From: Desulfovibrionaceae bacterium | GTDB lineage: Bacteria > Desulfobacterota > Desulfovibrionia > Desulfovibrionales > Desulfovibrionaceae | Length of the DNA stretch: 42,716 nucleotides | Assembly (NCBI GenBank): GCA_015233395.1 | Contig: JADFXV010000019.1 | Coordinates: 1 to 42,716 of the forward strand | Direction of reading: 5' to 3' | Shown: one piece after another, positions 33,007 to 41,666 of the stretch | How positions within the stretch are numbered: position 1 is the stretch's first letter | Layout: each line of letters opens with the position of its first letter | Made by a program: the position numbers and the translations under genes | The notes under the pieces: generated by a model | Seen by the model: only the letters and a program-made list of their open reading frames with translations | What the model was told of the DNA's origin: nothing | The model's database searches: none

Positions 33007-34725
33007 TCACCATTGCGCGGCGCCTGGAGTCCAAAAACCATACGCAAAACAGTCTCGAACCGGATCAATGCGCTCCGGCTTGACCGGCTTGACCTTGTCG
33101 CAATCGTCCGGCTGGTGGCTCACAATCTTGTAATCGCGGCCATCGGACCTGTACATATACTGGTGAAACTTATTATTATCGTATCTGATGTCACGAGGAA
33201 GCGTATCGATGAATTCCGGACTCAATCCATCGATCCAGAAATATGACGATTCTCCGTTATCTTTTATGAATCCTGAAAAAGATGTACTCTTAGGGTATCC
33301 TCCATATTTATTTTTAAATGCATCTAGCGCAACTGTAATATTTTCAAGATCGGCCAATCTCAAGCTCGCATAGGGAACATCGTGCATAAGCCCTTCTTTG
33401 GGCTTTAATATTCCGGATTCAATCGCATAGTTTTGTTTAATGGAAAGAATTATCGCCTGAAGCAGGAGATCATAGCCATAGTCATTGAAATGGCAGCAGG
33501 AATCTTTGTATACGTGTTGCGTGATATTTTTAAAAATAAACGTCAAATCAGCACTATTTTTTAAATTGCTATCACTCTTTAATCGCCTTCGTAAATATCC
33601 ATATCCTTCTTTGGCAATGTCCGCGTAATTGGATTTAACGTCTATGGCTTGCGCCTTCTCGGCGTCGTCCATCGGCTTCGAATTCTCAACGTATTGATTG
33701 GGTTGGAGGAAGTGAAACAATTTTCCGCCTTGGCTTTCGATCAAATTATGCATCAAGACAATACAATTTGCCCAATGATTCGACGCTTCTTCAAAAAAGT
33801 CCTCTCTGGAATACGTCATGTGCGGACCCAGTGTCGCCATATTGTTGCTTGATGCGACAAAGCCGTTGTTCTTTGTACGATCGCCACTCGGCGCATTGGA
33901 TTCCATCATGCGGTAGCCGTTGCGAATCATCGCCAGATCAAATTGATTGTCGATTATTCTCCAAAGACAGCCTATCGTCCTCGAAAACAAGAAATCCTCT
34001 GCAAGGGCAGCCAGTCTTTGCTTCGCTGCCTGGAAAATCGAATTTTTAACGTAGTACTTCATGAAACCGGAAGAGGGAATTTTTTCGACCAAATTCGGCC
34101 ATCCTCGCGGGAAATAGGGGAAGGTGTCGAGCGGAATGTTGTCGGTCAGGGGCAGAACGATCTCATTGAATCCGTCAAGGGCGATCACGAGGTCGAATTT
34201 TGCCCCCATGGCGATGAGGTCATTCAGCAGCATGAGCTGTTGCGGCTGCTTATATCCTCCATTGGCCAGATTGAGAACGGATACTTTTTTCCCTTTATTG
34301 ATGCCGAGAGCCTCGATTTTTTCCCCGAGCCGGTCCTGTGCATAGGAACTAAATTCCCAGGCGACGGAGCCGCCTACAATTGCGACGACAAATACATTAT
34401 TGTAACTTTTGTGGAATATTTTATCATTCCCGGAAAACCCCCAACATTCAGGGCTGTATGCATCTTGGCAATCGACCTTTTTCTTTCTGAATTCATCGTC
34501 AAAAAGATACCCATAATACGGATGAATGAGTCGGGCGGCGCCAATCTCGGCACCGGGCGCGCCGCCTTTTTCACTCTTGTCCAAGATGTCATGTATTTTG
34601 TTCTTCAATGTTTCGGCATTGTACGATTCATGAAATATCAGTTTGTATGAAACAAGCGATATGCCTTCTATAAATAAATAAACGAATACGATGGATATGC
34701 TTGCGTAAATTATCTTCAATTTCAT
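33007..34725 (-). CDS. SGNH hydrolase-like protein with C-terminal pseudopilin-like domain, AT-rich
   Basis: A 572-aa membrane-anchored protein. One N-terminal hydrophobic helix (IIYASISIVFVYLFIEGISL) is followed by an SGNH/GDSL esterase domain facing the periplasm: nucleophile Ser120 in VAIVGGSVAWEF, LNLANGGYKQPQQ, ALDGFNE, and the Asp408/His412 motif KDSCCHFNDYGYDL. Residues about 455-572 look like a type II secretion/pilin globular domain without its helix: ENITVALDAFKNKYGGYP, YFWIDGLSPEFIDTLPRDI, YRSDGRDYKIVS and ending AYGFWTPGAAQW. The base composition is far more AT-rich than any neighbour, with AAA, ATT and TTT codons, which points to transfer. It lies just beyond the 3' end of selC. 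The substrate may be a surface glycan, by analogy with other SGNH proteins. Confidence 0.7.
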   Translation of the reverse strand: MKLKIIYASISIVFVYLFIEGISLVSYKLIFHESYNAETLKNKIHDILDKSEKGGAPGAEIGAARLIHPYYGYLFDDEFRKKKVDCQDAYSPECWGFSGNDKIFHKSYNNVFVVAIVGGSVAWEFSSYAQDRLGEKIEALGINKGKKVSVLNLANGGYKQPQQLMLLNDLIAMGAKFDLVIALDGFNEIVLPLTDNIPLDTFPYFPRGWPNLVEKIPSSGFMKYYVKNSIFQAAKQRLAALAEDFLFSRTIGCLWRIIDNQFDLAMIRNGYRMMESNAPSGDRTKNNGFVASSNNMATLGPHMTYSREDFFEEASNHWANCIVLMHNLIESQGGKLFHFLQPNQYVENSKPMDDAEKAQAIDVKSNYADIAKEGYGYLRRRLKSDSNLKNSADLTFIFKNITQHVYKDSCCHFNDYGYDLLLQAIILSIKQNYAIESGILKPKEGLMHDVPYASLRLADLENITVALDAFKNKYGGYPKSTSFSGFIKDNGESSYFWIDGLSPEFIDTLPRDIRYDNNKFHQYMYRSDGRDYKIVSHQPDDCDKVKPVKPERIDPVRDCFAYGFWTPGAAQW

Positions 34726-34848
34726 ATGCAGCCCGCCTTGGAGTAAACAGCCGCCGGTTCAACTTGGCGGACTTTGCAGCCGGGAGACACGATCGTGACC
34801 ATCGTTGGATTGGCGAATAAAGCGGGATTATCCGAAAATATTCAATAA

Positions 34849-34942
34849 TGGCGGAAGCGTAGTGGAGTCGAACCACCCGGCGCCCTCTCGAACGCCCACT
34901 GGATTTGAAGTCCAGGCGCCACACCGGTGACGATACGCTTCC
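34849..34942 (-). tRNA. selC: Selenocysteine tRNA, anticodon TCA
   Basis: A 94-nt tRNA on the minus strand with encoded CCA (34851-34849). The 8-bp acceptor stem GGAAGCGT/ACGCTTCC, anticodon loop CTTCAAA with TCA (34908-34906), long variable arm and TTCGACTCC T-loop follow the E. coli selC pattern closely. It reads UGA as selenocysteine and implies SelA, SelB and SelD elsewhere in the genome. I found no in-frame TGA suggesting a selenoprotein in this window. It is followed by the AT-rich SGNH gene and is divergent from ftsH. Confidence 0.97.
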
Positions 34943-34954
34943 CTGTCGCCGTGG

Positions 34955-34983
34955 TATCTAGCAAGATTGACAACCCGGTTCAA
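34955..34983 (-). promoter_or_regulatory. Candidate selC promoter, overlapping a possible ftsH -35 box
   Basis: On the minus strand TTGAAC (34983-34978), a 17-nt spacer and TAGATA (34960-34955) would start transcription about 6 nt before the tRNA. On the plus strand a perfect TTGACA (34967-34972) with a weak TACCTA 16 nt on could drive ftsH. The remaining gap to 35192 holds nothing else I can support. Confidence 0.4.
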
Positions 34984-35192
34984 GACATTACCTATCCTCC
35001 TTCAATCCGGCGGGGAATCGGCGCCGCGCCGCATGGACAGCCCGGCGCTCCCTGTGATACCGTTCAAGTTTGGGGCCGTTTTTCAGGCGGGCGGCCGCTT
35101 GAAATGCGCGGCGCCGCTCGGGGACTGCCGCCCATTGACCGCCGAGGGCTTCCCCAGCCCAAGGCATCTTGTCCCCCAGGAGGACACGCGAC

Positions 35193-37190
35193 TTGAACAG
35201 TTTCACCAAAAACTTTCTCCTGTGGGCGGCCATATCCCTCGTGATGGTCGTCTTGTTCAATCTTTTCAACCAGCCGCCCGCGCCCCAGTCCAAGCTGTCC
35301 TACACCGACTTTCTGCAGAAAGTGGACGCCGCCCAGGTGGTTTCGGTCAAAATCCAGGGCCAGCGCATCAGCGGCGTGGGCGCCGACGACAAGCGCTTTC
35401 TGACCTACGCTCCGGAAGACCCCTCGCTGGTTGCGAACCTGATCGCCCACAAGGTCCAGATCATGGCCGAGCCGGAGGAGGAAAATCCCTGGTACATGAA
35501 CCTGCTCGTATCCTGGTTCCCGATGCTTTTGCTCATCGGCGTGTGGATCTTCTTCATGCGCCAGATGCAGGGCGGCTCGGGCAAGGCCATGAGTTTCGGC
35601 CGCTCCCGGGCCAGGCTCGTGACCCAGGAGACCACCAAGGTGACTTTCGCCGACGTGGCCGGGGTGGACGAGGCCAAGGAAGAACTCTCGGAGATCGTCG
35701 ATTTTTTGAGCGAACCCAAGAAATTCACCCGCCTGGGCGGACGCATTCCCAAGGGCGTGTTGCTCATCGGTTCGCCCGGCACGGGCAAGACCCTGCTCGC
35801 CCGGGCCGTGGCCGGCGAGGCCGGGGTGCCATTTTTCTCCATCTCGGGCTCGGATTTCGTTGAAATGTTCGTGGGCGTGGGCGCGGCCCGCGTGCGCGAC
35901 CTCTTTGTCCAGGGCAAGAAAAACGCCCCCTGCCTGATATTTATCGACGAGATCGACGCCGTGGGCCGCCAGCGCGGCGCGGGCCTCGGCGGCGGACACG
36001 ACGAACGCGAACAGACCTTAAACCAGCTTTTGGTCGAGATGGACGGATTCGAGTCCAACGAGGGCGTCATCCTCATCGCCGCCACCAACCGGCCGGACGT
36101 TCTCGACCCGGCCTTGCTGCGCCCCGGCCGTTTCGACCGCCAGGTGGTGGTGCCGTCGCCCGACATGCGCGGCCGCCAAAGGATTCTCGAAGTCCACACC
36201 AAGCGCACCCCGCTCGACGCGAGCGTCAATCTGGACGTCCTGGCCAGGGGCACGCCTGGTTTTTCCGGAGCGGACCTGGAGAATCTGGTCAACGAAGCCG
36301 CCCTGCAGGCGGCCAAGCTCGGCCGCGACAAGGTGGCCATGGCCGATTTCGAGTTCGCCAAGGACAAGGTGCTCATGGGCAAGGAGCGCCGCAGCATCAT
36401 CATCTCCGACGAGGAGAAGAAGACCACCGCCTACCACGAGGCCGGCCACGCCCTGGTGGCCAAGAAACTGCCCGGCGCCGACCCGATCCACAAGGTTTCG
36501 ATCATTCCGCGCGGCATGGCGCTCGGCGTGACCCAGCAGCTGCCCGTGGACGACCGGCACAACTACTCCAAGACCTTTTTGCAGAACAACCTGGCCGTGT
36601 TCATGGGCGGACGGGTGGCCGAGGAGATGGTCCTGGACCAGGTCACCACCGGCGCCGGAAACGACATCGAACGGGCCACCGCCTTGGCCCACAAGATGGT
36701 CTGCAAATGGGGCATGAGCGAGACCATGGGGCCGCTCTCCTTCGGCGAAAAGGACGAAGAAATCTTCCTTGGCCGCGAACTGGTCCACCACAAGAACTTC
36801 TCCGACGACACCTCGCGCCAGATCGACGCCGAGGTGCGCCGCATCGTGGAAGAGGCCCACGGCAAGGCTAAGGAAATCATCGGCTCGAACCTGGAGCATC
36901 TCGAAAAAATCGCCCAGGCGCTGCTTGAGCGCGAAACCATTTCCGGGGCCGATATCGACATCCTGCTTGCCGGAGGCGTCTTGCCCGACCTGGAAGAACC
37001 CGCCGCGCCCGCCGGTTCGGCCGCACCCACGACCGGCCCCCCCGGCGAGCCCGGCGAGCCAGTCGCGCCAGCCGCGTCTTCCCCAGAGACGCCGCCGGCC
37101 GGCCCGAAGACCCAACCCGCGACTCCCCCGGCAGATCCCGCGGCAACGCCCGAAAAAGGTCCCGGCGGCGACGGCGAGAATATCAGGTAA
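35193..37190 (+). CDS. ftsH: ATP-dependent zinc metalloprotease FtsH
   Basis: A membrane-anchored AAA+ protease that degrades misfolded membrane proteins and regulators such as sigma-32. The 665-aa product has two membrane helices ([18 protein letters not shown] and [19 protein letters not shown]) around a periplasmic domain. Walker A is GSPGTGKT (193-200), Walker [17 protein letters not shown], the SRH is [18 protein letters not shown], and the zinc motif is HEAGH (415-419). TTG 35193 is chosen as start because AGGAGG lies 9 nt upstream and it gives the family N-terminus ([11 protein letters not shown]). A Pro/Ala/Gly-rich tail of about 65 residues follows the protease domain, longer than usual. 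RpoH, a classic FtsH substrate, is also in the window. Confidence 0.96.
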   Translation: MNSFTKNFLLWAAISLVMVVLFNLFNQPPAPQSKLSYTDFLQKVDAAQVVSVKIQGQRISGVGADDKRFLTYAPEDPSLVANLIAHKVQIMAEPEEENPWYMNLLVSWFPMLLLIGVWIFFMRQMQGGSGKAMSFGRSRARLVTQETTKVTFADVAGVDEAKEELSEIVDFLSEPKKFTRLGGRIPKGVLLIGSPGTGKTLLARAVAGEAGVPFFSISGSDFVEMFVGVGAARVRDLFVQGKKNAPCLIFIDEIDAVGRQRGAGLGGGHDEREQTLNQLLVEMDGFESNEGVILIAATNRPDVLDPALLRPGRFDRQVVVPSPDMRGRQRILEVHTKRTPLDASVNLDVLARGTPGFSGADLENLVNEAALQAAKLGRDKVAMADFEFAKDKVLMGKERRSIIISDEEKKTTAYHEAGHALVAKKLPGADPIHKVSIIPRGMALGVTQQLPVDDRHNYSKTFLQNNLAVFMGGRVAEEMVLDQVTTGAGNDIERATALAHKMVCKWGMSETMGPLSFGEKDEEIFLGRELVHHKNFSDDTSRQIDAEVRRIVEEAHGKAKEIIGSNLEHLEKIAQALLERETISGADIDILLAGGVLPDLEEPAAPAGSAAPTTGPPGEPGEPVAPAASSPETPPAGPKTQPATPPADPAATPEKGPGGDGENIR

Positions 37191-37286
37191 GCCGCTCGGG
37201 CAAGATCATCTCTTCCCGGCCGGGCGCGCGGGCCGCGAGGAAACAAGAACGGCGGGAGCGCACGGCGGAGCGCGCTTCATAAGCGA

Positions 37287-37322
37287 CGGGAGCGGAAAAT
37301 TTTCTTCATTTTCGCGCTCCCG
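37287..37322. repeat. Element B, copy 3
   Basis: CGGGAGCG-GAAAATTTTCTTC-ATTTTC-GCGCTCCCG. It lies in the ftsH-folP gap; with 37334-37354 (GGCCCCG/CGGGGCC) and the next copy it makes three hairpins in about 120 bp, a possible terminator or processing region inside the cluster. Confidence 0.7.
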
Positions 37323-37370
37323 GTTATCAGTCCGGCCCCGCGAAGAACGGGGCCGGGCGGCGTCCGCCGC

Positions 37371-37403
37371 CGGGAGCATGAAGTGAAAATCTTTATGCTC
37401 CCG
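37371..37403. repeat. Element B, copy 4
   Basis: CGGGAGCAT-GAAGTGAAAATCTTT-ATGCTCCCG. The GGGAGC/GCTCCC outer stem is shared with the other copies, but the inner part differs. Confidence 0.65.
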
Positions 37404-37464
37404 GAATTATCGGCGCGCGGTCCGGGGCGTTTGGCCAGCGAGACCGCGCGCCCCGGAGGCGATT

Positions 37465-38319
37465 TTGTCTCACCAGGCTCGGGCGATCTGGACGGTGCGC
37501 GGCGGCGCGGCCCTCGACGGGGGCCGGCGCGGCCTGATCGCCGGCATCGTAAACGTCACCCCGGATTCCTTTTTCGACGGCGGCCGCTTCGCCGCGCCGC
37601 AAGACGCCGTGGCCCACGGACTGACGCTTTTGGCCGCGGGCGCGGACCTGCTCGACGTGGGCGGCCAGTCCACCCGCCCAGGCGCCGCGCCGGTTGGCGC
37701 GGACGAGGAAATCGCCCGCGCCGTCCCGGTGGTCGCGCAGCTCTCGCCGCGCGCCCCGGTTTCGATCGACACCTTCCAGGCCGCAGTCGCCGCGGCCGCG
37801 CTTGACGCCGGAGCCGTGATCGTCAACGACGTCTCGGCCTGCCGCTTCGATCCCACCCTGGCGGACGTGCTGGCCCAATACAAACCAGGATACGTGCTCA
37901 TGCACAGCCAGGGCCGGCCGCAAACCATGCAGGCGGCCCCGCGCTACGACGACGTCGTGGGCGAAATCCTCGCATTTTTCGAAGAGCGCCTGGCCGCGCT
38001 GACGGCCGCCGGGCTGCCCGAGGAGCGCATCGTCCTTGATCCGGGCGTCGGCTTCGGCAAGACCCTGGCGCACAATCTGGCCATCATGCGCGGCGTCGAG
38101 CGCTTTTTCGTTCTTGGCCGGCCGCTGTGCCTCGGCGTGTCCAACAAGTCCTGGATCGGCGAGCTGTACGGCCCGGGCGCGGACCACCGCCCGGAGGCGA
38201 CCCAGGCGGCCAGCGCCCTGCTCGCCGCCAAGGGGGTGGCCGTCCACCGGGTCCACGACGTCGCCGGCGCAGCCCGGGCGCTCACGCTGGCTTGGGCCAT
38301 CGCCGGGGAGCGCCCATGA
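37465..38319 (+). CDS. folP: Dihydropteroate synthase
   Basis: Joins p-aminobenzoate to dihydropterin pyrophosphate in folate synthesis; target of sulfonamides. The 284-aa TIM barrel has GIVNVTPDSFFDGGRF, the DVGGQSTRPGA loop (the pterin/pABA loops), SIDTF and IVNDVSA. C-terminal motifs are DPGVGFGKTLAHN and GVSNKSWIG. The start is a TTG (37465-37467), with GGAGG 5 nt upstream. The stop overlaps the cdaA start (ATGA). ftsH-folP linkage is conserved in many bacteria. NKSWIG differs from the usual SRK(SR)(FM)(IL)G motif, so the pterin-contacting Arg-Lys may be altered. Confidence 0.95.
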   Translation: MSHQARAIWTVRGGAALDGGRRGLIAGIVNVTPDSFFDGGRFAAPQDAVAHGLTLLAAGADLLDVGGQSTRPGAAPVGADEEIARAVPVVAQLSPRAPVSIDTFQAAVAAAALDAGAVIVNDVSACRFDPTLADVLAQYKPGYVLMHSQGRPQTMQAAPRYDDVVGEILAFFEERLAALTAAGLPEERIVLDPGVGFGKTLAHNLAIMRGVERFFVLGRPLCLGVSNKSWIGELYGPGADHRPEATQAASALLAAKGVAVHRVHDVAGAARALTLAWAIAGERP

Positions 38320-39077
38320 TTTCCCTGGCGATGGTCCAGGTCTCCTGGCGCGACCTGCTGGACATGGCCCTGGTGGCCTACGTCTTTTACCGAGCGATCA
38401 TGCTGGTCAAGGGCACCCGGGCCGTGGCCGTGATCCACGGCATGATCCTGGTGGCCGTGGTCTATTATCTGGCCGGCGAACTCGGCCTGTCCACCCTGTA
38501 CTGGCTTTTGACCAACTTCATCGGTTCTTTTTTCCTGGTCATCATCGTGCTTTTCCAGACCGACATCCGCAAGGCGCTGGCCCGGATGGGCACGGGCGCC
38601 CTGTGGCGGGGGGCGCGCAAGGCCCACGCCGAGGAAACCGTCGAGGAACTGGTCGTCTCGGCCATGCGCCTGGCCAAGACCAAGACCGGGGCCTTGATCG
38701 TGCTGCAAAAACACATCCCGCTCGGCGACGTGATCGCCCGGGGCATGGAGCTTTCGGCCAAGGTCAGCCGCGAACTGCTGCTGACGGTCTTCAACACCTC
38801 CACCCCCCTGCACGACGGGGCGGTGGTGGTCCAGGGCGACAAGGTGGTGGCCGTGGCCTGCATTCTGCCGCTGTCCACCGCCGTGCGCGACGACCCCTCC
38901 ATGGGCACCCGCCACCGGGCCGCCATCGGCGTCACCGAGGAAACCGACGCCGTGGCCGTGGTGGTGAGCGAGGAGCGCGGCCAGGTGTCCATCGCCTGCG
39001 GCGGCAAGCTCGAAGGGCCGCTGGGCGAGGACGCCTTGCGGCAGTCGTTGCTTGAGCTGTGGGGGCGCAGACTGTGA
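38316..39077 (+). CDS. cdaA: Diadenylate cyclase CdaA (DisA_N family)
   Basis: Makes the second messenger c-di-AMP from two ATP. The 253-aa protein has three N-terminal membrane helices (LLDMALVAYVFYRAIML, AVIHGMILVAVVYYLAGEL, LLTNFIGSFFLVIIVLF). The DAC domain follows, with the catalytic DGA (Asp167 in PLHDGAVVV) and RHR (Arg199 in GTRHRAAIG) motifs. It starts at ATG 38316, overlapping the folP stop, and its stop overlaps the cdaR start by 4 bp (GTGA). With cdaR and glmM it reproduces the module known from Firmicutes, in which GlmM binds and inhibits CdaA and CdaR tunes it. Confidence 0.95.
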   Translation: MISLAMVQVSWRDLLDMALVAYVFYRAIMLVKGTRAVAVIHGMILVAVVYYLAGELGLSTLYWLLTNFIGSFFLVIIVLFQTDIRKALARMGTGALWRGARKAHAEETVEELVVSAMRLAKTKTGALIVLQKHIPLGDVIARGMELSAKVSRELLLTVFNTSTPLHDGAVVVQGDKVVAVACILPLSTAVRDDPSMGTRHRAAIGVTEETDAVAVVVSEERGQVSIACGGKLEGPLGEDALRQSLLELWGRRL

Positions 39078-39967
39078 AGGCCAAACTCCCTTACGCCATG
39101 CTGGCCATCGGCCTGTCGGTCTTTTGCTGGTTTTTGGTCACCGGCCGCGAACGGGTGGAAACCTGGATCAAGGTCAGGGTGGAGACCAGCGGCACGCCCG
39201 ATCGCCTGGACATCTCGGGCTTGGTCCCATCCATCGAGGCCAGGGTGCGCGGCCCCAGGGGCGCCATCCAAAACGCCGATCGCGGGCAGCTCAGCTATTC
39301 CCTCGATCTGCGCGCCGTCAAACCGGGCCTGAACGAACTGGTTTTTTCGCCGCGGGCCATCGCCCTGCCCCCGACACTGGAAGTCCTGGAACTGCGCCCG
39401 GCCCGGGTGGAAATCTCCGCCGAGCGGCGAGTCAGCCGCAAGTTCCCGGTCGAGGCCGTCTTCAGCGCGCCGGAAATCTCCGATTACAAACTAGTGGAAA
39501 AAAAGACCGAACCGGATATGGTCGAGGTCACCGGCCCGGAAGGCGCCCTGGCCGAACTGGGCAGCCTGCGCACAAGGCCGCTTACTTGGCCGGCCGACCC
39601 GTCGGCGCGCTTTGAAGCCCAGGTCAAGCTCGAACTGCCCGGCGGGCTGGAAGCCCAGCCCGCTTCCGTTCTGGCCACGGCCCAATTCGCCCCGGTGATG
39701 CGCGAGGTGGCGCTTGAGGCGCCGCTTATGGTCACGGGCCTCGCCAAAAACAAATTCGCGGTTTCTCCGGACCAGGTGCGCATCGTGCTTTCGGCGCCGG
39801 CCCCGCTCGTCCGCCAGGGAGGCCTGACGAACCGCGTCGAGGCCGTGCTCGCGGCCCCGGCCGGGATGGCCCGGGGAACATACGATCTGTCGTACAAAGT
39901 CAAAATGCCGCCCGGCTGCCGCCTGATCGAAGCCAAGCCGGAAAAGGCGAGAGTTACGGTGCGATGA
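39074..39967 (+). CDS. cdaR: CdaR/YbbR-domain protein, regulator of CdaA
   Basis: A 297-aa protein with one N-terminal membrane helix (AMLAIGLSVFCWFLVTG) and a long extracytoplasmic part of YbbR repeats, about three of 80-90 residues: GTPDRLDISGLVPSIEARV, FPVEAVFSAPEISDYKLVEK, and VALEAPLMVTGLAKNKF. The Tyr-Lys-Leu/Val and VTGP motifs of YbbR are visible (DMVEVTGPEGALAEL). The start is GTG 39074, within the cdaA stop; an upstream GTG at 39059 is possible. YbbR proteins interact with CdaA in the membrane and modulate c-di-AMP synthesis. It has fewer repeats than B. subtilis CdaR (four). Confidence 0.9.
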   Translation: MKAKLPYAMLAIGLSVFCWFLVTGRERVETWIKVRVETSGTPDRLDISGLVPSIEARVRGPRGAIQNADRGQLSYSLDLRAVKPGLNELVFSPRAIALPPTLEVLELRPARVEISAERRVSRKFPVEAVFSAPEISDYKLVEKKTEPDMVEVTGPEGALAELGSLRTRPLTWPADPSARFEAQVKLELPGGLEAQPASVLATAQFAPVMREVALEAPLMVTGLAKNKFAVSPDQVRIVLSAPAPLVRQGGLTNRVEAVLAAPAGMARGTYDLSYKVKMPPGCRLIEAKPEKARVTVR

Positions 39968-39989
39968 CGAGGATGTGGTGAAAAGCCCG

Positions 39990-40022
39990 CGGCGGCCAAA
40001 GGGGCAGGCCCCTTTGGAAATT
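39990..40022. repeat. GC-rich intergenic repeat C between cdaR and glmM
   Basis: GCGGCGGCCAAAGGGGC followed by AGGCCCCTTTGG forms a hairpin. It resembles the unit at 5553-5613 in inverse orientation. It sits in the 145-bp gap, so glmM may be transcribed separately from cdaR. Confidence 0.55.
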
Positions 40023-40112
40023 CTGTCCTGAAGACTGACCGTTTGGTTGTGCGCGCGGGCCGGGCTAGTCCCTTGAAATATTGACTGAAGTCGAATGCGG
40101 AGAAATACTCTT

Positions 40113-41483
40113 ATGCGCGAACGTTTTTTCGGAACCGACGGCCTGCGCGGCCGGGCCAACACCTTCCCCATGACCGCCGAGGTGGCCCTGCGCTTGGGCC
40201 TGGCCGCCGGACAGTATTTCCGCAACGGAGGCCTGCGCCACCGGGTGGTCATCGGCAAGGACACGAGGCTGTCCGGCTACATCTTCGAATACGCCCTGAG
40301 TTCGGGCTTTTGCGCCTCGGGCATGGACGTGTTTCTGGTCGGCCCCATGCCCACTCCGGCCATTTCCTTCCTCACGCGCAGCATGCGCGCCGACGTCGGG
40401 GTGGTCATTTCCGCCTCGCACAACCCGCACATGGACAACGGCATCAAATTCTTCGACCGCCACGGCTTTAAGCTGCCCGACAACGCCGAAGCCGAAATCG
40501 CCGCCCTGGTCTTGGAAGAATCGAGGCAATGGGAATATCCCGAACCGGAAAAGGTCGGCCGGGCGTTCAAGATCCAGGACAGCCCGGGCCGCTACAACGT
40601 CTACCTGAAAAATTCCATCCCCGCGGACATGAAACTCGACGGGCTGAAAATCGTCATGGATTGCGCCCACGGCGCGGCCTACCGCGTCGCCCCGCTGGTC
40701 TTCGAGGAGCTCGGGGCCAAGGTCATCAAAATCGGCAGCGACCCCGACGGCTTGAACATCAACCAGGGCTGCGGCTCGCTCTACCCAGAGGTGGCCGCGG
40801 AAATGGTGCGCGCCACCGGCGCGGACATCGGCATCGCGCTCGATGGCGACGCCGACCGGCTGATCGTGGTCGACGAGCGCGGCGTCATCCTCGACGGCGA
40901 TCAGATCATGGCCCTGTGCGCCCACGACTTCATGAAACGCGGCATTCTGACCGGCAACACCCTGGTGGCCACGGTCATGAGCAACATGGCCTTGGAGGTG
41001 TTCATGCGCGAACGCGGCGGCAGGCTTTTGCGCACCCCGGTGGGCGACCGCTACGTGGTCGAGGCCATGCGCCGCGAGGGCGCCGCGCTCGGCGGCGAGC
41101 AGAGCGGCCACCTGATCTTTCTCAATTACGCCACCACCGGCGACGGCACCCTGGCCGCCCTGCAGATCATCCGCATCATGCTGGAGACGGGCAAGCCGCT
41201 CTCGGAACTCTCGGGACTGCTCCGCCCTTTCCCGCAAAAGCTGATCAACGTGCCGGTCAAGCGCAAACCGCCCTTCGCCGAGGTCGGCGCGATCACCACG
41301 GCGCTGCGCGAGGCCGAGGCCGCGCTCGGCGACTCGGGCCGGGTGCTGCTGCGCTATTCCGGCACCGAGCCCCTGGTCCGGGTCATGGTCGAAAGCCGCG
41401 ATCCGGACGCGGTCGAGCGCCAGGCGGAAATCTTGGCCGACGTCGTGCGCCGGCGCCTGGGCGAGAATGCGCCCGACGCCTGA
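40113..41483 (+). CDS. glmM: Phosphoglucosamine mutase
   Basis: Interconverts glucosamine-6-phosphate and glucosamine-1-phosphate on the way to UDP-GlcNAc for peptidoglycan and LPS. The 456-aa protein starts [20 protein letters not shown]. It has the phosphoserine active site [20 protein letters not shown] with Ser102, the metal loop [13 protein letters not shown], the sugar loop [10 protein letters not shown] and the phosphate loop [14 protein letters not shown]. All are GlmM signatures. The start at ATG 40113 has GGAG 10 nt upstream; an ATG at 40095 is in frame too. Downstream of cdaA-cdaR, it is both a precursor enzyme and a likely inhibitor of CdaA. Confidence 0.97.
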   Translation: MRERFFGTDGLRGRANTFPMTAEVALRLGLAAGQYFRNGGLRHRVVIGKDTRLSGYIFEYALSSGFCASGMDVFLVGPMPTPAISFLTRSMRADVGVVISASHNPHMDNGIKFFDRHGFKLPDNAEAEIAALVLEESRQWEYPEPEKVGRAFKIQDSPGRYNVYLKNSIPADMKLDGLKIVMDCAHGAAYRVAPLVFEELGAKVIKIGSDPDGLNINQGCGSLYPEVAAEMVRATGADIGIALDGDADRLIVVDERGVILDGDQIMALCAHDFMKRGILTGNTLVATVMSNMALEVFMRERGGRLLRTPVGDRYVVEAMRREGAALGGEQSGHLIFLNYATTGDGTLAALQIIRIMLETGKPLSELSGLLRPFPQKLINVPVKRKPPFAEVGAITTALREAEAALGDSGRVLLRYSGTEPLVRVMVESRDPDAVERQAEILADVVRRRLGENAPDA

Positions 41484-41666
41484 AAAAACGCCCCTCCCGG
41501 CGGCCCGGCCGGCGCCGGATAACAGCGCCGGATAACGGGCGAGCGAAAAAACCGGAACCGGGCATTTAGGGGTTTTCCCCGGCATTGTTTTTTGGTAGCC
41601 TCATATTTGCTTCAAAACGCCGCAAATCGAGTTCTCGGCCGCCTCACGCACCCAAAGGAGTGGGAG

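Noticed and set aside
41510-41540. Direct repeat GCGCCGGATAAC before galU as an integration scar
   Set aside because: Only two short copies, with no mobile gene or boundary change; chance or local slippage is enough.
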